From assembly GCA_900290245.1 (NCBI GenBank), contig OKRB01000013.1, forward strand, positions 45,090-109,089: a stretch of DNA of 64,000 nucleotides, in the 5' to 3' direction. Shown here in pieces: positions 15,724 to 24,725 of this stretch. This DNA is from Candidatus Sulfuritelmatomonas gaucii (GTDB taxonomy: Bacteria; Acidobacteriota; Terriglobia; Terriglobales; Acidobacteriaceae). The stretch's first letter is position 1, and every line of letters begins with the position of its first letter. The notes beneath the pieces were generated by a model. It saw only the letters and a program-made list of their open reading frames with translations. It was not told where the DNA came from and searched no databases. A program made the position numbers and the translations under genes.

Positions 15724-17448
15724 TTACCAGGTAAGCCGCAGCAGCGACACCGACTGGCGCGGGAGAGTCGTCTCGATGATCACTTTTCCGTTTGCCACGT
15801 CGAGCCACTCGGGAGAAGTGAAAAGCTGCAATTGGCCAGCAGCCTTCAGGTCGGCGTATTGCTCCGGCGTGGGCTCCTGCGGCGAGCCCATGTTCTTCCA
15901 TACGGTATACGCATTGCTCTTTGTCTCGTCGATGCGGTAGTGATCGAGGAGCACGCGCTTCACACCCGCCGGAATTCCTGTGATGGCTACGTGGACATCG
16001 ATGGCCGGAGCTGGGACATCATCATCGTGATAGTTCCACACCATCACGGCCGCTTCGCGATCGGCCTTCGTAGCGAAAGCGTCCACGTCCGGCGACTGGC
16101 GCACCCCTGCGCTCACAAGCTCGTCGAGCGGAATCTCGCTGGTGCTGGTCGTCCTCACACGCTCGCCCGACATCAGCCCCGCCATGCGAAAGAGATTCAG
16201 AATGGGCTTGTCGACGCCGTTTGTCGCCAACGTGCGATATCCCTCGAAGTAGCCTTTGTTTTCGAACTCGAACGCCCAGGTGAGCATGGCGATCAGGTTC
16301 ACCTTCGTCTCGTCCTGCAAACCGAAGAGCGCCTTCATCACGGTCGCTGTATACGAGGCGTAGAGCGGCCCGTTGCGATAGGCGTTCGCCGGATTCTCCC
16401 TGGCCGAGCAGGCTGCGCAGCCTTCCGGATCGGCCTCGCTCAGAATGATGGGCACGTGTCGTAGCTGCGGATATTTCGCGACAATTTGGAATCCGGCATC
16501 TGCCGCGCGCAGCTCATTCGAGATCCCCATGCGGACATGGCCATCCACGAGAACCGGTCGACCTTTGGGATGAAACGAAATGAAGTCGAGCGGAATCCGT
16601 CCACCGGTCGCAGCGCTCTTGTCGTGCAGGCAGTGTTGCAAAAAGTGATCGAGAAACGCGCCAGCGTTCGCACCGCTTGGTCCCGTGCTCGCCGGCCCGC
16701 CCACCTTCGCATCAGGCAACGCCGCCCTCACGCCCGCTGCGGCGAAGTCGTAGAGCTTGAAATACTCCTCTGGCGTGCCGTGCCAATAGCTGATGTCCGG
16801 CTCGTTCCACACTTCGAAGTACCACATGCTCACCTGCTGGCGGCCGTAGCGCTGCACAAGATGCGCGACGTAGTGACGCACCAGCTCGCCCCACATTTTG
16901 TAATCTTTCGGCGGATTGTTCGACGCGCCGCCCATCGTCGGCTTGGGATAGTGAAGCTGATACTCCGTGATCCCCGGTACAGTCGCCGCCAGATCCTTGG
17001 GCATAAAGCCCAGCTCCACCATCGGCCGCACCCCTGCTCTCATGTACTCATCGAAGGTCCGGTCGGTGATGGTGAAGTCGTAGATGGGCTTTCCGTCCTC
17101 GTCGAGGCTGAACACGTTCGAGGAGCTCCATTTGAGCTCAGCTACGCCGTTGCCCGATGTGAGCAAATGGTGCGCGCGGATGTTGACCGGCACAGGGCTC
17201 AGGTCGTGCAGCTCGCTAAGAAGCTGCTCACCATATTTCATCGTGGTGTAGTTTGACTCGTCGTAGCCAAACCAGCTTGAGATCGGGCTGTAGACGCCGA
17301 TTGGCTTGGCAAGATCCACGTGGATCGACACCGGGCCCGCAGCAGAGTCCTGCCCCCCGCCTTGGACGGCGGCAGCAAAGACAAGAATCGCCGCAATGTT
17401 GCGCATCGCTTTGGCTCGTAGCGCAGAACGCATTGTGAAGAGTGTCAT
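15724..17448 (-). CDS. Secreted GH39-type glycoside hydrolase
   Basis: The protein has about 574 residues from ATG 17448; a GTG at 17478 or an ATG at 17406 are alternatives, and the last starts directly at the signal peptide (MRNIAAILVFAAAV). A clan A barrel is marked by YFEVWNEPDISYWHG, with the acid/base Glu after Asn, and by IILSEADPEGC, with the likely nucleophile Glu. The C-terminal beta domain (from about residue 450) ends in VSLLRLTW, as in beta-xylosidase-like GH39. It probably trims xylan or related side chains outside the cytoplasm. It lies 41 nt after a GH5-like gene on the same strand. Confidence 0.85.
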   Translation of the reverse strand: MTLFTMRSALRAKAMRNIAAILVFAAAVQGGGQDSAAGPVSIHVDLAKPIGVYSPISSWFGYDESNYTTMKYGEQLLSELHDLSPVPVNIRAHHLLTSGNGVAELKWSSSNVFSLDEDGKPIYDFTITDRTFDEYMRAGVRPMVELGFMPKDLAATVPGITEYQLHYPKPTMGGASNNPPKDYKMWGELVRHYVAHLVQRYGRQQVSMWYFEVWNEPDISYWHGTPEEYFKLYDFAAAGVRAALPDAKVGGPASTGPSGANAGAFLDHFLQHCLHDKSAATGGRIPLDFISFHPKGRPVLVDGHVRMGISNELRAADAGFQIVAKYPQLRHVPIILSEADPEGCAACSARENPANAYRNGPLYASYTATVMKALFGLQDETKVNLIAMLTWAFEFENKGYFEGYRTLATNGVDKPILNLFRMAGLMSGERVRTTSTSEIPLDELVSAGVRQSPDVDAFATKADREAAVMVWNYHDDDVPAPAIDVHVAITGIPAGVKRVLLDHYRIDETKSNAYTVWKNMGSPQEPTPEQYADLKAAGQLQLFTSPEWLDVANGKVIIETTLPRQSVSLLRLTW

Positions 17449-17489
17449 GGCCGCTGGATCTCGAGAAGATAAATTCACAACTTACGCCA

Positions 17490-18656
17490 TCATAACGGCG
17501 CCTGCTTGCCGCTGGTCAGGTCGCGGATGATTTCCACTTCGCGCTCGCGGTACGGCGTTCCGTCGGGATGAAACACATCGTGGAACCAGATGGGCGGCTG
17601 CTCCACCACGTATGGCCGCTTCCAGGAGTCCCATGGAAGATATGTCTGGCTCTTCCCTGCGACCAGTCCCCAGTTGATGGCGCCCACGCGGTACTTTTGC
17701 GCGATGGGCAGGATCGTGTCGAAGGTGCTGCCATTGCCGCGTGCCATGTACTCCGTACAGATCAGCGGCCGATGAAACTGTTCAAGCTCGTGCACGCTTT
17801 TCTCGAAGTGCTCCGGCCAGCCGTAGTCGTGAAAGGTGATCACGTCGGACTGCTCAATTTGCACGCGCGCCATGGGCGGCATGGCATCGAGCGACGTCCA
17901 GTCGCCGCGCCAGACACCACTGGTCAACGGCTGCGTGGGATGCACGTTGCGCGCCCATGCGAACACCTGCGGCAGGAGCTTTAGCACCATCTCGTCCTTG
18001 TCGCGTGGTTCCTCTTTTGAGTAAGAGCCCATATTGCCGTTGTCCGGCTCGTTCCAGATGTCCCACGCGAGAATGCGCGGATCGTTGGCGAATGCGCCCA
18101 CGACTCCTTTTACATATTGCTCGAGCTTCGGATATTGCGAGGGGTCTTCGAGCACCGCCGCGCCCGGCGCCTGCACCCATCCTGAGTTGTGCACGCCTGG
18201 AATCGGCGGATGCTGCGGGCCGAGCTTCGGGTACGGATCCCAGCACGAATCAAAAAGCACGAAGATGGGCCGAATATGATGACGCGCGGCAATCGCGAGA
18301 AAAATGTCGATGCGCTTCTTGAATTCTTCCGGATCCTGCTCCCAAAGCTGGTTGTGCAGAAACACGCGCATCGTGTTCATGCCGATTCCTTCGGCCCACC
18401 CCAGCTCGCGGTCGATGGTCTTCTCGTCGAAAGTATCGGCCTGCCACATCTCCAATTCGTTGATCGCCGTGGACGGCAAAAAATCTGCGCCCACCGGCCA
18501 CGGCTGCCCGGCGTACCACGCATTCGCCTGCGTCTCGGTCCAGCGCTGCGGAGTCGCTTCGCTTTGGCGTTCCTGCGCTTGCACGCCGTTGAACGCCAAA
18601 CAAAGAAGTACCAGCGCCGGCAAGATTCGCCGAGCAGCTTGCGACATCCGGCCCAT
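17490..18656 (-). CDS. Secreted GH5-like (cellulase family) glycoside hydrolase
   Basis: The protein has 388 residues from ATG 18656, which has GAGGAAG upstream. An ATG at 18686 would add ten basic residues and overlap the parB stop by 4 nt. A signal peptide ends near GVQAQE. The barrel shows MNTMRVFLHNQLW, AWDIWNEPDNGN (acid/base Glu) and ICTEYMARGNGS (nucleophile Glu). The order fits GH5 or a near relative acting on beta-mannan, glucan or xylan. It follows parB closely and precedes the GH39 gene, so glycosidase expression may be partly coupled to the chromosome-partition operon, or it may have its own promoter inside parB. Confidence 0.85.
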   Translation of the reverse strand: MGRMSQAARRILPALVLLCLAFNGVQAQERQSEATPQRWTETQANAWYAGQPWPVGADFLPSTAINELEMWQADTFDEKTIDRELGWAEGIGMNTMRVFLHNQLWEQDPEEFKKRIDIFLAIAARHHIRPIFVLFDSCWDPYPKLGPQHPPIPGVHNSGWVQAPGAAVLEDPSQYPKLEQYVKGVVGAFANDPRILAWDIWNEPDNGNMGSYSKEEPRDKDEMVLKLLPQVFAWARNVHPTQPLTSGVWRGDWTSLDAMPPMARVQIEQSDVITFHDYGWPEHFEKSVHELEQFHRPLICTEYMARGNGSTFDTILPIAQKYRVGAINWGLVAGKSQTYLPWDSWKRPYVVEQPPIWFHDVFHPDGTPYREREVEIIRDLTSGKQAPL

Positions 18657-18682
18657 GGATTGCTTCCTCGATTCCCTTCGTT

Positions 18683-19576
18683 TCATTTCACGCCAAACCG
18701 TTCCATCAAGGCATCGAAATCTTCCAAACGAGCGTATTCGATAATCACTTTGCCGTGTCCGCTGTGGTCTTCGACGGTGACTTTCAGGCCGAGGGTACGC
18801 TGCAATCGCTCCTGGGCGTCGCGCACATTGGCATCGACGGGAGGCGCGGGTTTGGGTTCTTTATTCGGCTTTCGGCTGGGATCGATCAGCCCCTGGATAT
18901 AGCTCTCCGTTTGGCGAACAGAAAGCGAAAGTGAACTGATCCGGCGCGCCGCCTTCTCGATTTCTTCTGCATGCTCGAAAGCCAGCAGCGCACGGGCGTG
19001 TCCAAAGGTAAGCTCCCCCGACTCGACGCGATCCTGCACAGTTGAAGGTAACTTTAGCAAACGAATGAAGTTAGAGACAGTGGCGCGATCCTTCCCGGTT
19101 CGATGTGCCATCTGCTCCTGCGTCATGTGGAACTCGCGCGAGAGCCGCTCAAACGCGCGTGCTTGCTCCATCGGGTTCAGGTCGGTGCGCTGCAGGTTCT
19201 CGACGATGGTGATCTCCATCGCCTGCTCGTCAGAGACCTGGCGCAGAATTGCTGGAACCGTTTTCTTTCCCGCAATTTGCGAAGCGCGCCAGCGCCGCTC
19301 TCCGGCAATGAGTTGAAAGCGTCCACCAGCCAGGGGGCGGACCAGGACCGGCTGCACCACCCCATTGGCAGCAATCGAAGCGGCCAGCTCAGACAGTTGC
19401 TCCGGGTTCACCTGCGACCGAGTCTGGAATGGGTTCTGGTCGATGAGTTCGAGGGGAATTTCGCGGGGTTGGCCGCCCTCGGCCTCCGCAGGGGTACTGG
19501 GCTGAATGCGCGGAAGCAAGGAATCAAGTCCCTTGCCCAGGGCGCGTCGTTTAGTGTCGATGGCAGGAACACTCAT
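18683..19576 (-). CDS. parB: Chromosome-partitioning protein ParB
   Basis: The protein has 297 residues, normal for chromosomal ParB. The N-terminal CTPase domain has GERRWRA and IVENLQRTDLNPMEQA. A central helix-turn-helix follows (MTQEQMAHRTGKDRATVSN), then a C-terminal dimerisation region ending DALMERFGVK. It binds parS, loads as a CTP-dependent clamp and recruits SMC and ParA. ParA is encoded directly upstream on the same strand. The start MSVPAIDTKRRALGKGLDSL is the usual ParB N-terminus carrying the ParA-contacting motif. Confidence 0.97.
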   Translation of the reverse strand: MSVPAIDTKRRALGKGLDSLLPRIQPSTPAEAEGGQPREIPLELIDQNPFQTRSQVNPEQLSELAASIAANGVVQPVLVRPLAGGRFQLIAGERRWRASQIAGKKTVPAILRQVSDEQAMEITIVENLQRTDLNPMEQARAFERLSREFHMTQEQMAHRTGKDRATVSNFIRLLKLPSTVQDRVESGELTFGHARALLAFEHAEEIEKAARRISSLSLSVRQTESYIQGLIDPSRKPNKEPKPAPPVDANVRDAQERLQRTLGLKVTVEDHSGHGKVIIEYARLEDFDALMERFGVK

Positions 19577-19665
19577 CTTGAAAACTCCTTCATTTCAGCA
19601 GCAGTGTCCGGCCAATCTTCCATAGATCCTGGTGCTTTGAGAGATCGCCCGGCGCATGCTACCCG

Positions 19666-20511
19666 TCAGGAATACGGCCAAAACAGCCCCTTCGGGGCCG
19701 GCTGCTCCGACCCCCTGGCGTTTCGTTCAGCGGCGCGCGGGCTTTCAATCTGGTTGCGGGCCAGAAACTCCTGGGTAAGCGCAAAATATGCGTCGGCGCC
19801 GCGGGAACGGGGATCATACACGGCGACCGGTTTGCCGTGACTGGGTGCCTCCGCGAGACGAACATTGCGCGGGATGACCGTCTGATACAGGATGTCTCGG
19901 AAATATTCGCGCAGGGTTTCAGTGACCTGCTGCGCGAGATTGGTCCGGTCATCGTACATGGTGAGCAAAACGCCCTCGATGGTCAGGTCGGGATTGTAGG
20001 CGGCGCGCACCCGCTCCAGGTTCGACACAAGCTCCGAGATCCCCTCAAGGGCAAAATACTCGGCTTGCATGGGAACGATAAGCGATTGCGCCGCTGATAG
20101 CACGTTCAAGGTCAAAAGGTCCAGCGCAGGCGGGCAATCTAGAAGGATGATGTCAAAGTTCGATTGAACAGGCTCAAGGCCCCGCCGCAGCCGGAGCGCC
20201 CGGTCATCCGCGGAAGTCAATTCGATATTCGCGCCGAGAAGGTTTTTCGAGCCCGGCAATAGCCAAAGCCGCTCAACTTCAGTGGGTAGAATGACCTGCT
20301 CGGCAAGGCTGTCTCCCATGAGCAGGTCGTATACGGAATGGCGATTATCGTCACGCTGCAGACCGAGACCGGAAGAGGCATTGGCTTGGGGATCGCAATC
20401 GACGAGGAGGATTTTGAGCCCTTCCAGCGCCAGACATGCGCCGAGGTTGATGGCTGTTGTGGTTTTGCCCACACCGCCTTTCTGGTTCACGAGGCCGACG
20501 ATCTTGCCCAT
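19666..20511 (-). CDS. parA: Chromosome-partitioning ATPase ParA/Soj
   Basis: The protein has 281 residues beginning [20 protein letters not shown]. This deviant Walker A box, starting a few residues from the N-terminus, marks the small chromosomal ParA/Soj type. Later motifs include [12 protein letters not shown] and [13 protein letters not shown]. It moves ParB-parS complexes by ATP-dependent DNA binding. The start codon lies 280 nt from the nearer parS palindrome. The last ~25 residues are not conserved. Confidence 0.97.
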   Translation of the reverse strand: MGKIVGLVNQKGGVGKTTTAINLGACLALEGLKILLVDCDPQANASSGLGLQRDDNRHSVYDLLMGDSLAEQVILPTEVERLWLLPGSKNLLGANIELTSADDRALRLRRGLEPVQSNFDIILLDCPPALDLLTLNVLSAAQSLIVPMQAEYFALEGISELVSNLERVRAAYNPDLTIEGVLLTMYDDRTNLAQQVTETLREYFRDILYQTVIPRNVRLAEAPSHGKPVAVYDPRSRGADAYFALTQEFLARNQIESPRAAERNARGSEQPAPKGLFWPYS

Positions 20512-20734
20512 GGCATTTAAGAGTAAAACGAGGGGCGCTTCACGGCGACGCAGTTGCGCTGTGGGAAACGGGTCGGGGATGTGGAAAGCGCAATGACGGC
20601 GGGTCGGGATATTGGTGGCAAACGCTTGTTGGCGAAGAGGTTTGCTTGACGTATCGCAAGTCGATGGAAGTGGCCGAGAATATCGGGCAGCAGTGGAAAA
20701 CTAATGGAATCCCAGGGGGTTCATCAGGTGTTTT

Positions 20735-20748
20735 TGAGACAGGTCTCA
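20735..20748. promoter_or_regulatory. Inverted repeat upstream of parA
   Basis: TGAGAC and GTCTCA flank a 2-nt centre, about 220 nt before the parA start. It could be an operator or a short structural element. No regulator can be named. Confidence 0.25.
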
Positions 20749-20790
20749 TGATAGTAACGAGACGGCCCCCTGGAGGGTACCAACACAGAT

Positions 20791-20806
20791 TGTTCCACGT
20801 GGAACA
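20791..20806. promoter_or_regulatory. parS site 1
   Basis: TGTTCCACGTGGAACA is a perfect 16-bp palindrome matching the near-universal chromosomal ParB site. It lies upstream of parA, where such sites are commonly found. Confidence 0.93.
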
Positions 20807-20838
20807 CGGTGCGCTGGTTTGTTGACCCGCAACGAAGT

Positions 20839-20854
20839 TGTTCCACGTGGAACA
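20839..20854. promoter_or_regulatory. parS site 2
   Basis: This is a second exact copy of the 16-bp palindrome, 48 bp from the first. Two identical sites a few helical turns apart strengthen the call and mark this as a ParB loading region near the replication origin. Confidence 0.93.
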
Positions 20855-21095
20855 CGACTGCCGAATCCAACCGAGAGTTGGGTTCCACTCAATTGCGCAT
20901 CCAACTCCGCAGATAAAGCTCTCGCCATGGTTTGGCATAGGCACCGCCCGGACGGCTAAATTGGAGCTGATCTGATTCTTAGGCGAGAAGCCGGAGGGGC
21001 AAACCGTGAGTCACTTGCCATGGGAGCTGCAGCTGCAGTACAAAGGGTGCCGAACACGGTTCTCGCACGCAACATTTCGAGGCTCTGCTGATTCC

Positions 21096-22681
21096 ATGAG
21101 GAGCCCTCATACCTTTCGCTTCGCGAGTCGTTTTGCGCCCCCCGCCAGTTCGCTTACCCGCAGGCAAGTCCTCCAGGGAGCGCTCGCGTTCGCCGCCTCA
21201 TCCCTTTTGCCCGGTTGCGGCTCGTCATCGCCAAATACGGTCACAACCACGCCACCGCAAACCGGCAACCCGCAGCCGACGCCAGGTGCGCCCATCACAT
21301 CTGCTTCGCTCTCGGTGACAGCAACTGCGGCAGGAAGCATCGGCCCTGCCTTTGCCGGCCTTTCCTACGAGAAGGGCTCGATCATTGAAAATCCCTATCT
21401 ATTCACCGGCGCCAACAGCAACCTCATCGCACTCCTCAAGCTCCTGGGTCCGAGCATTCTGCGCATAGGCGGGAACTCGGTGGACCGAAATGTCTGGACG
21501 CCGAACGGCACCGGGCAAATTACCGGACAAATCGCTCCGAACGATGTGAACGCCCTCGCCGCGTTCGTGAAAGCCACCGGCTGGCAGTGTTTGTATGGGA
21601 TCAACCTCGGTGGTGCGGGTCCTAATCCCTATACCAGCGGCTCCCTGACCGCGGCAACGACGACGCCCTGGCCGCGGAGGAGGTTGCCTACGCCGCGTCC
21701 CAGCTCGGATCCTCTCTGCTCGGCATCGAGATTGGCAACGAGTGCGATCTCTATGGATCTACGTATTTTAGCGGCACCACTTGGAACCTCCAGACCTTTG
21801 AGACGCTGTGGAGCCAGTTTCGGGCAGCGATCGTGGCGCAAACACCGAACGTGAACGTCACCGGCCCCGCCGATGCCGGCAATGAATCTTCATGGACCGT
21901 GCCTTTCGGGCAGTGGGCAACGAAAAGCACCATCACCCTCCTGACGCAGCATTATTACCGCGGCAATGGTCAGTCGGCCAGTTCCACTGCGACAAACTTG
22001 GTGACTGCCGACCCAAGCCTGCTCAACGATCTTTCGAATCTCAGCTCCGGTGCGAAAGGGATTGGCCTCCCCTACCGTATGTCCGAATGCAATTCCTACT
22101 ACAACGGCGGCTCAAACGGAGTGAGCGATGCCTACTGCTCTTCACTTTGGATCGTCGATTTTCTTTTTGACTGCGCGTTGAATGGGTGTGCGGGGACAAA
22201 CTTCCACGGCGGCGGGAACGGCGATGGCTATACGCCGATCGCGGACAAGGGCGGTGCGGTTGTGGAGGCGCGACCTGAATACTACGGGATTCTCTTCTTT
22301 ACGCTCGCCGGCCAGGGCACGCTCTATTCGACGAGTCTTTCGGGTATCGGCAGCCTGAACGTAACAGCGTACGCCGTCAAGACCGCATCCGGCCTCAATA
22401 TTGTTGCCGTCAACAAAGACAGCGCGCAGAATCTTCAGCTCACGATCCAGCTTCCGCAAAGCGCCGCGTCGGCTACGCTGCTTGAGATGACACAGCTACA
22501 GCTGTCCTCGGGCGCCATGGGACCAAGCCTCAGTGCCACCTCAGGCGTCACCATCCAGGGCGCCAGCGTGGCTGCGAACGGGTCGTTTTCACCAGGAACT
22601 GCATACACATTAAGCTCCAGCGGAATGCAGCTGACCTGCTACGTGCCGTTTCTCAGCGCGGTGCTCATCCAGGTGACGTAG
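21096..22681 (+). pseudogene. GH79 beta-glucuronidase-like lipoprotein, frameshifted
   Basis: From ATG 21096 the protein starts with a twin-arginine-like segment (LTRRQVLQGALAFAASS) and a lipobox-like LLPGC. The barrel has SILRIGGNSVD, IEIGNECDLYG (acid/base Glu) and RMSECNSYYNGG (nucleophile Glu), in the style of the acidobacterial GH79 beta-glucuronidase. The frame is lost near 21653: the first part runs into unrelated sequence while the family sequence (DALAAEEVAYAAS onward) continues one base out. Adding one base would restore a 528-residue protein. Either a real one-base deletion or a sequencing error is possible. The stretch 20512-21095 holds the parS sites and no gene. Confidence 0.75.
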
Positions 22682-22824
22682 CGATCACTGAAATCGAGTG
22701 CGTCGCCCTGGAACGAACGCGCCTTGCCGCCCCAGGATGAATTCGCCGACCTCAAAATGCACAGCGCCAGATGCGCCGTATGCGCGAATCGGGACTAAGA
22801 TCAATCAGAATCAGGAGTCAGCAC

Positions 22825-23601
22825 GTGAGAGCTCCATATGCGATCGTCGATGGCGTAATCGGCGTCATCACCATGAACCATGGCAAGGTCAACGCACTGA
22901 GCAAGGTACTTCTCGACGATATTGTTTCTGCATTCGATTCCCTAGAGTCTTCGCTGGTTCGCGTGATCATTCTGCGCGCCGAAAAAGGCGCGAAGGTCTA
23001 TTCCGCGGGGCACGATGTGAGAGAGCTGCCGACGAACGGCCGTGACCCCTTGACCTACAACGATCCGCTGCGCCAGGTGATGCGCAAGATCGATCATTAC
23101 CCTCAGCCTGTGATTGCGATGGTCGAGGGCTCCGTATGGGGTGGCGCCTGCGAGCTGGTGCTCGGCTGCGATGTGATCATTGCTGCCGACGACTCCACTT
23201 TTGCCATCACGCCCGCCAAGCTCGGCGTGCCCTATGACGTTCATGGCACCCTGAACCTCATCAAGGTGGCCGGCATGCATGTGCTCAAGGAGCTGATGTT
23301 TACTGCGGAGCCAGTTCCGATGAAACGCCTGGCTGATTTGGGCGTGGTGAATCATGTTGTCCCTCGCGACGAGCTTGAACCTTTCACAATGAAGATGGCT
23401 CATCAGATCGCGCAAACGTCGCCGCATGTTCTCAGCGTTCTGAAGGAGGAGATGCGCGTCCTTGCCAATGCCCATCCGCTGAACCCGGAGACGTACGAGA
23501 GACTCCAGGCGCTGCGCCGCGATGTCTACGACAGCCACGATTACCAGGAAGGCATTCGCGCCTTCCTCGAAAAGCGCGCGCCCATTTTCCGCGGCTGTTA
23601 A
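22825..23601 (+). CDS. scpB: Methylmalonyl-CoA decarboxylase
   Basis: The protein has 258 residues from GTG 22825, which has AGGAG 7 nt upstream; E. coli ScpB/YgfG has 261. It belongs to the crotonase fold. Motifs shared with ScpB are KVNALSKVLLDDI, VYSAGHDVRELP, GRDPLTYNDPLRQ, MVEGSVWGGACE and YDSHDYQEGIRAFLEKR. It decarboxylates methylmalonyl-CoA to propionyl-CoA. No mutase or epimerase gene is nearby. It sits on the plus strand between a GH79 gene and DUF3788, in a short block that separates parAB from rsmG. Confidence 0.93.
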   Translation: MRAPYAIVDGVIGVITMNHGKVNALSKVLLDDIVSAFDSLESSLVRVIILRAEKGAKVYSAGHDVRELPTNGRDPLTYNDPLRQVMRKIDHYPQPVIAMVEGSVWGGACELVLGCDVIIAADDSTFAITPAKLGVPYDVHGTLNLIKVAGMHVLKELMFTAEPVPMKRLADLGVVNHVVPRDELEPFTMKMAHQIAQTSPHVLSVLKEEMRVLANAHPLNPETYERLQALRRDVYDSHDYQEGIRAFLEKRAPIFRGC

Positions 23602-23683
23602 AACAAGTCCACCGAACACTGCTGAGGGTCATACTCAAATACTCAAAACCGCCGAATTCACGGAATCCAGAAAGAAGGCAAGG

Positions 23684-24103
23684 ATGGAATTCCCGAACGC
23701 ATTTATCGGCAAGAAGACTCCGCCCACATCAAAAGACGTTGTCTCAAAACTTGGACCATCGGCACTCGCCTGGAGCGAACTCATCCAGTGGCTCAAGCAG
23801 CAGGGACTCGCCTGCAACGAGTGGCACTCAGTCTCGCCTAAGTATGGCTGGGCTCTGCTCTCGGTTCTCAAGGCCAGAAGGATCGCTTATCTTGGCCCGT
23901 GCGACGGCTGCTTTCGCGTCTCCTTTGTTCTCGGTGACAAAGCCATCGCCGCAGCGCGCGCTAGCGATCTGCCGAAGGTTGTTCTCAAGGAAATTGCCGA
24001 CTCGCGGCGCTACGCCGAAGGAACAGGCGTCCGTCTCACGGTCAACAAGCCGGAGGATCTTCCCGCGATCAGGAAACTCGTCGAGATCAAATTGCAGAAC
24101 TGA
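23684..24103 (+). CDS. DUF3788 family protein
   Basis: The protein has 139 residues from ATG 23684, preceded by an AGAAGG-type ribosome binding site. Typical features are EWHSVSPKYGWALLSVLKARR, then IAYLGPCDGCFRVSFVLGDKA and RRYAEGTGVRLTV. DUF3788 proteins are small and soluble, of unknown function, often likened to YdhG/DUF1801-type proteins. The 3' end overlaps the end of convergent rsmG by 17 nt. Confidence 0.8.
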   Translation: MEFPNAFIGKKTPPTSKDVVSKLGPSALAWSELIQWLKQQGLACNEWHSVSPKYGWALLSVLKARRIAYLGPCDGCFRVSFVLGDKAIAAARASDLPKVVLKEIADSRRYAEGTGVRLTVNKPEDLPAIRKLVEIKLQN

Positions 24104-24725
24104 CCTTCCGCCCCAGCGCAAGCAGTCGCGACTCGCTACCTGGCAAACGCATTGGCTCCGCCCAACGGAATGCCGCCCCGGCGGCCGCCTGGAGCCGGGC
24201 TGCATCCGCATCTGTCGTCATCAACGCCAGCCAGCCATTAGGAACAACCAGTCGCAAGGCGGCAGCGATGGCCTTGGGCATCTTGTCAACGGCGCGCAGA
24301 GTCACGCAATCGAAAACCTCTCTCAGCGTCTCGGCCCGCTTTGCCCAGACCTGGGCCTGGATTTCAAGGATGCGCACCGCTTCCTCAAGAAACGCCGCCT
24401 TTTTGATGCGCGATTCGGCCAGTGTCACAGCGATCTCTGGTCGGCAAAGAGCGATCGGAATTCCCGGCAATCCCCCCCCCGAGCCGAAATCGAGCAGCGA
24501 CGCGATGCCTTCCGGCAGCATCCTCGCAACCGCAATCGATTCAATGAAATGCCGGGGGACGAGCTCCTCTTCACTCCGGAATGAACTCAAATTCACGCGC
24601 TCGTTCCAGCGAATAAATAGCGAAAGATAGGCCTCAAAGCTGGCGGTCTCCCCCCCCAGCGGCTCCACTCCTGCTTCTACCAGAAGCTCGTTGAGCCGGA
24701 ACGCGACACTCTTTGTGCTCGTCAT
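24087..24725 (-). CDS. rsmG: 16S rRNA (guanine-527-N7)-methyltransferase
   Basis: The protein has 212 residues. The SAM-binding site is LLDFGSGGGLPGIPIALCRP, followed by VTLAESRIKKAAFLEEAV. It methylates G527 in the 530 loop of 16S rRNA; loss gives low-level streptomycin resistance in other bacteria. It is the last gene of a compact minus-strand operon, and its ATG directly follows the stop of the upstream amidotransferase gene. rsmG often neighbours parAB near the origin; here it lies 3.6 kb from parA. Confidence 0.95.
   Translation of the reverse strand: MTSTKSVAFRLNELLVEAGVEPLGGETASFEAYLSLFIRWNERVNLSSFRSEEELVPRHFIESIAVARMLPEGIASLLDFGSGGGLPGIPIALCRPEIAVTLAESRIKKAAFLEEAVRILEIQAQVWAKRAETLREVFDCVTLRAVDKMPKAIAAALRLVVPNGWLALMTTDADAARLQAAAGAAFRWAEPMRLPGSESRLLALGRKVSSAI

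Noticed and set aside
24470..24481. Poly-C run in rsmG considered as a frameshift or phase-variation site
   Set aside because: The frame is intact across it and encodes the expected glycine-rich SAM loop.
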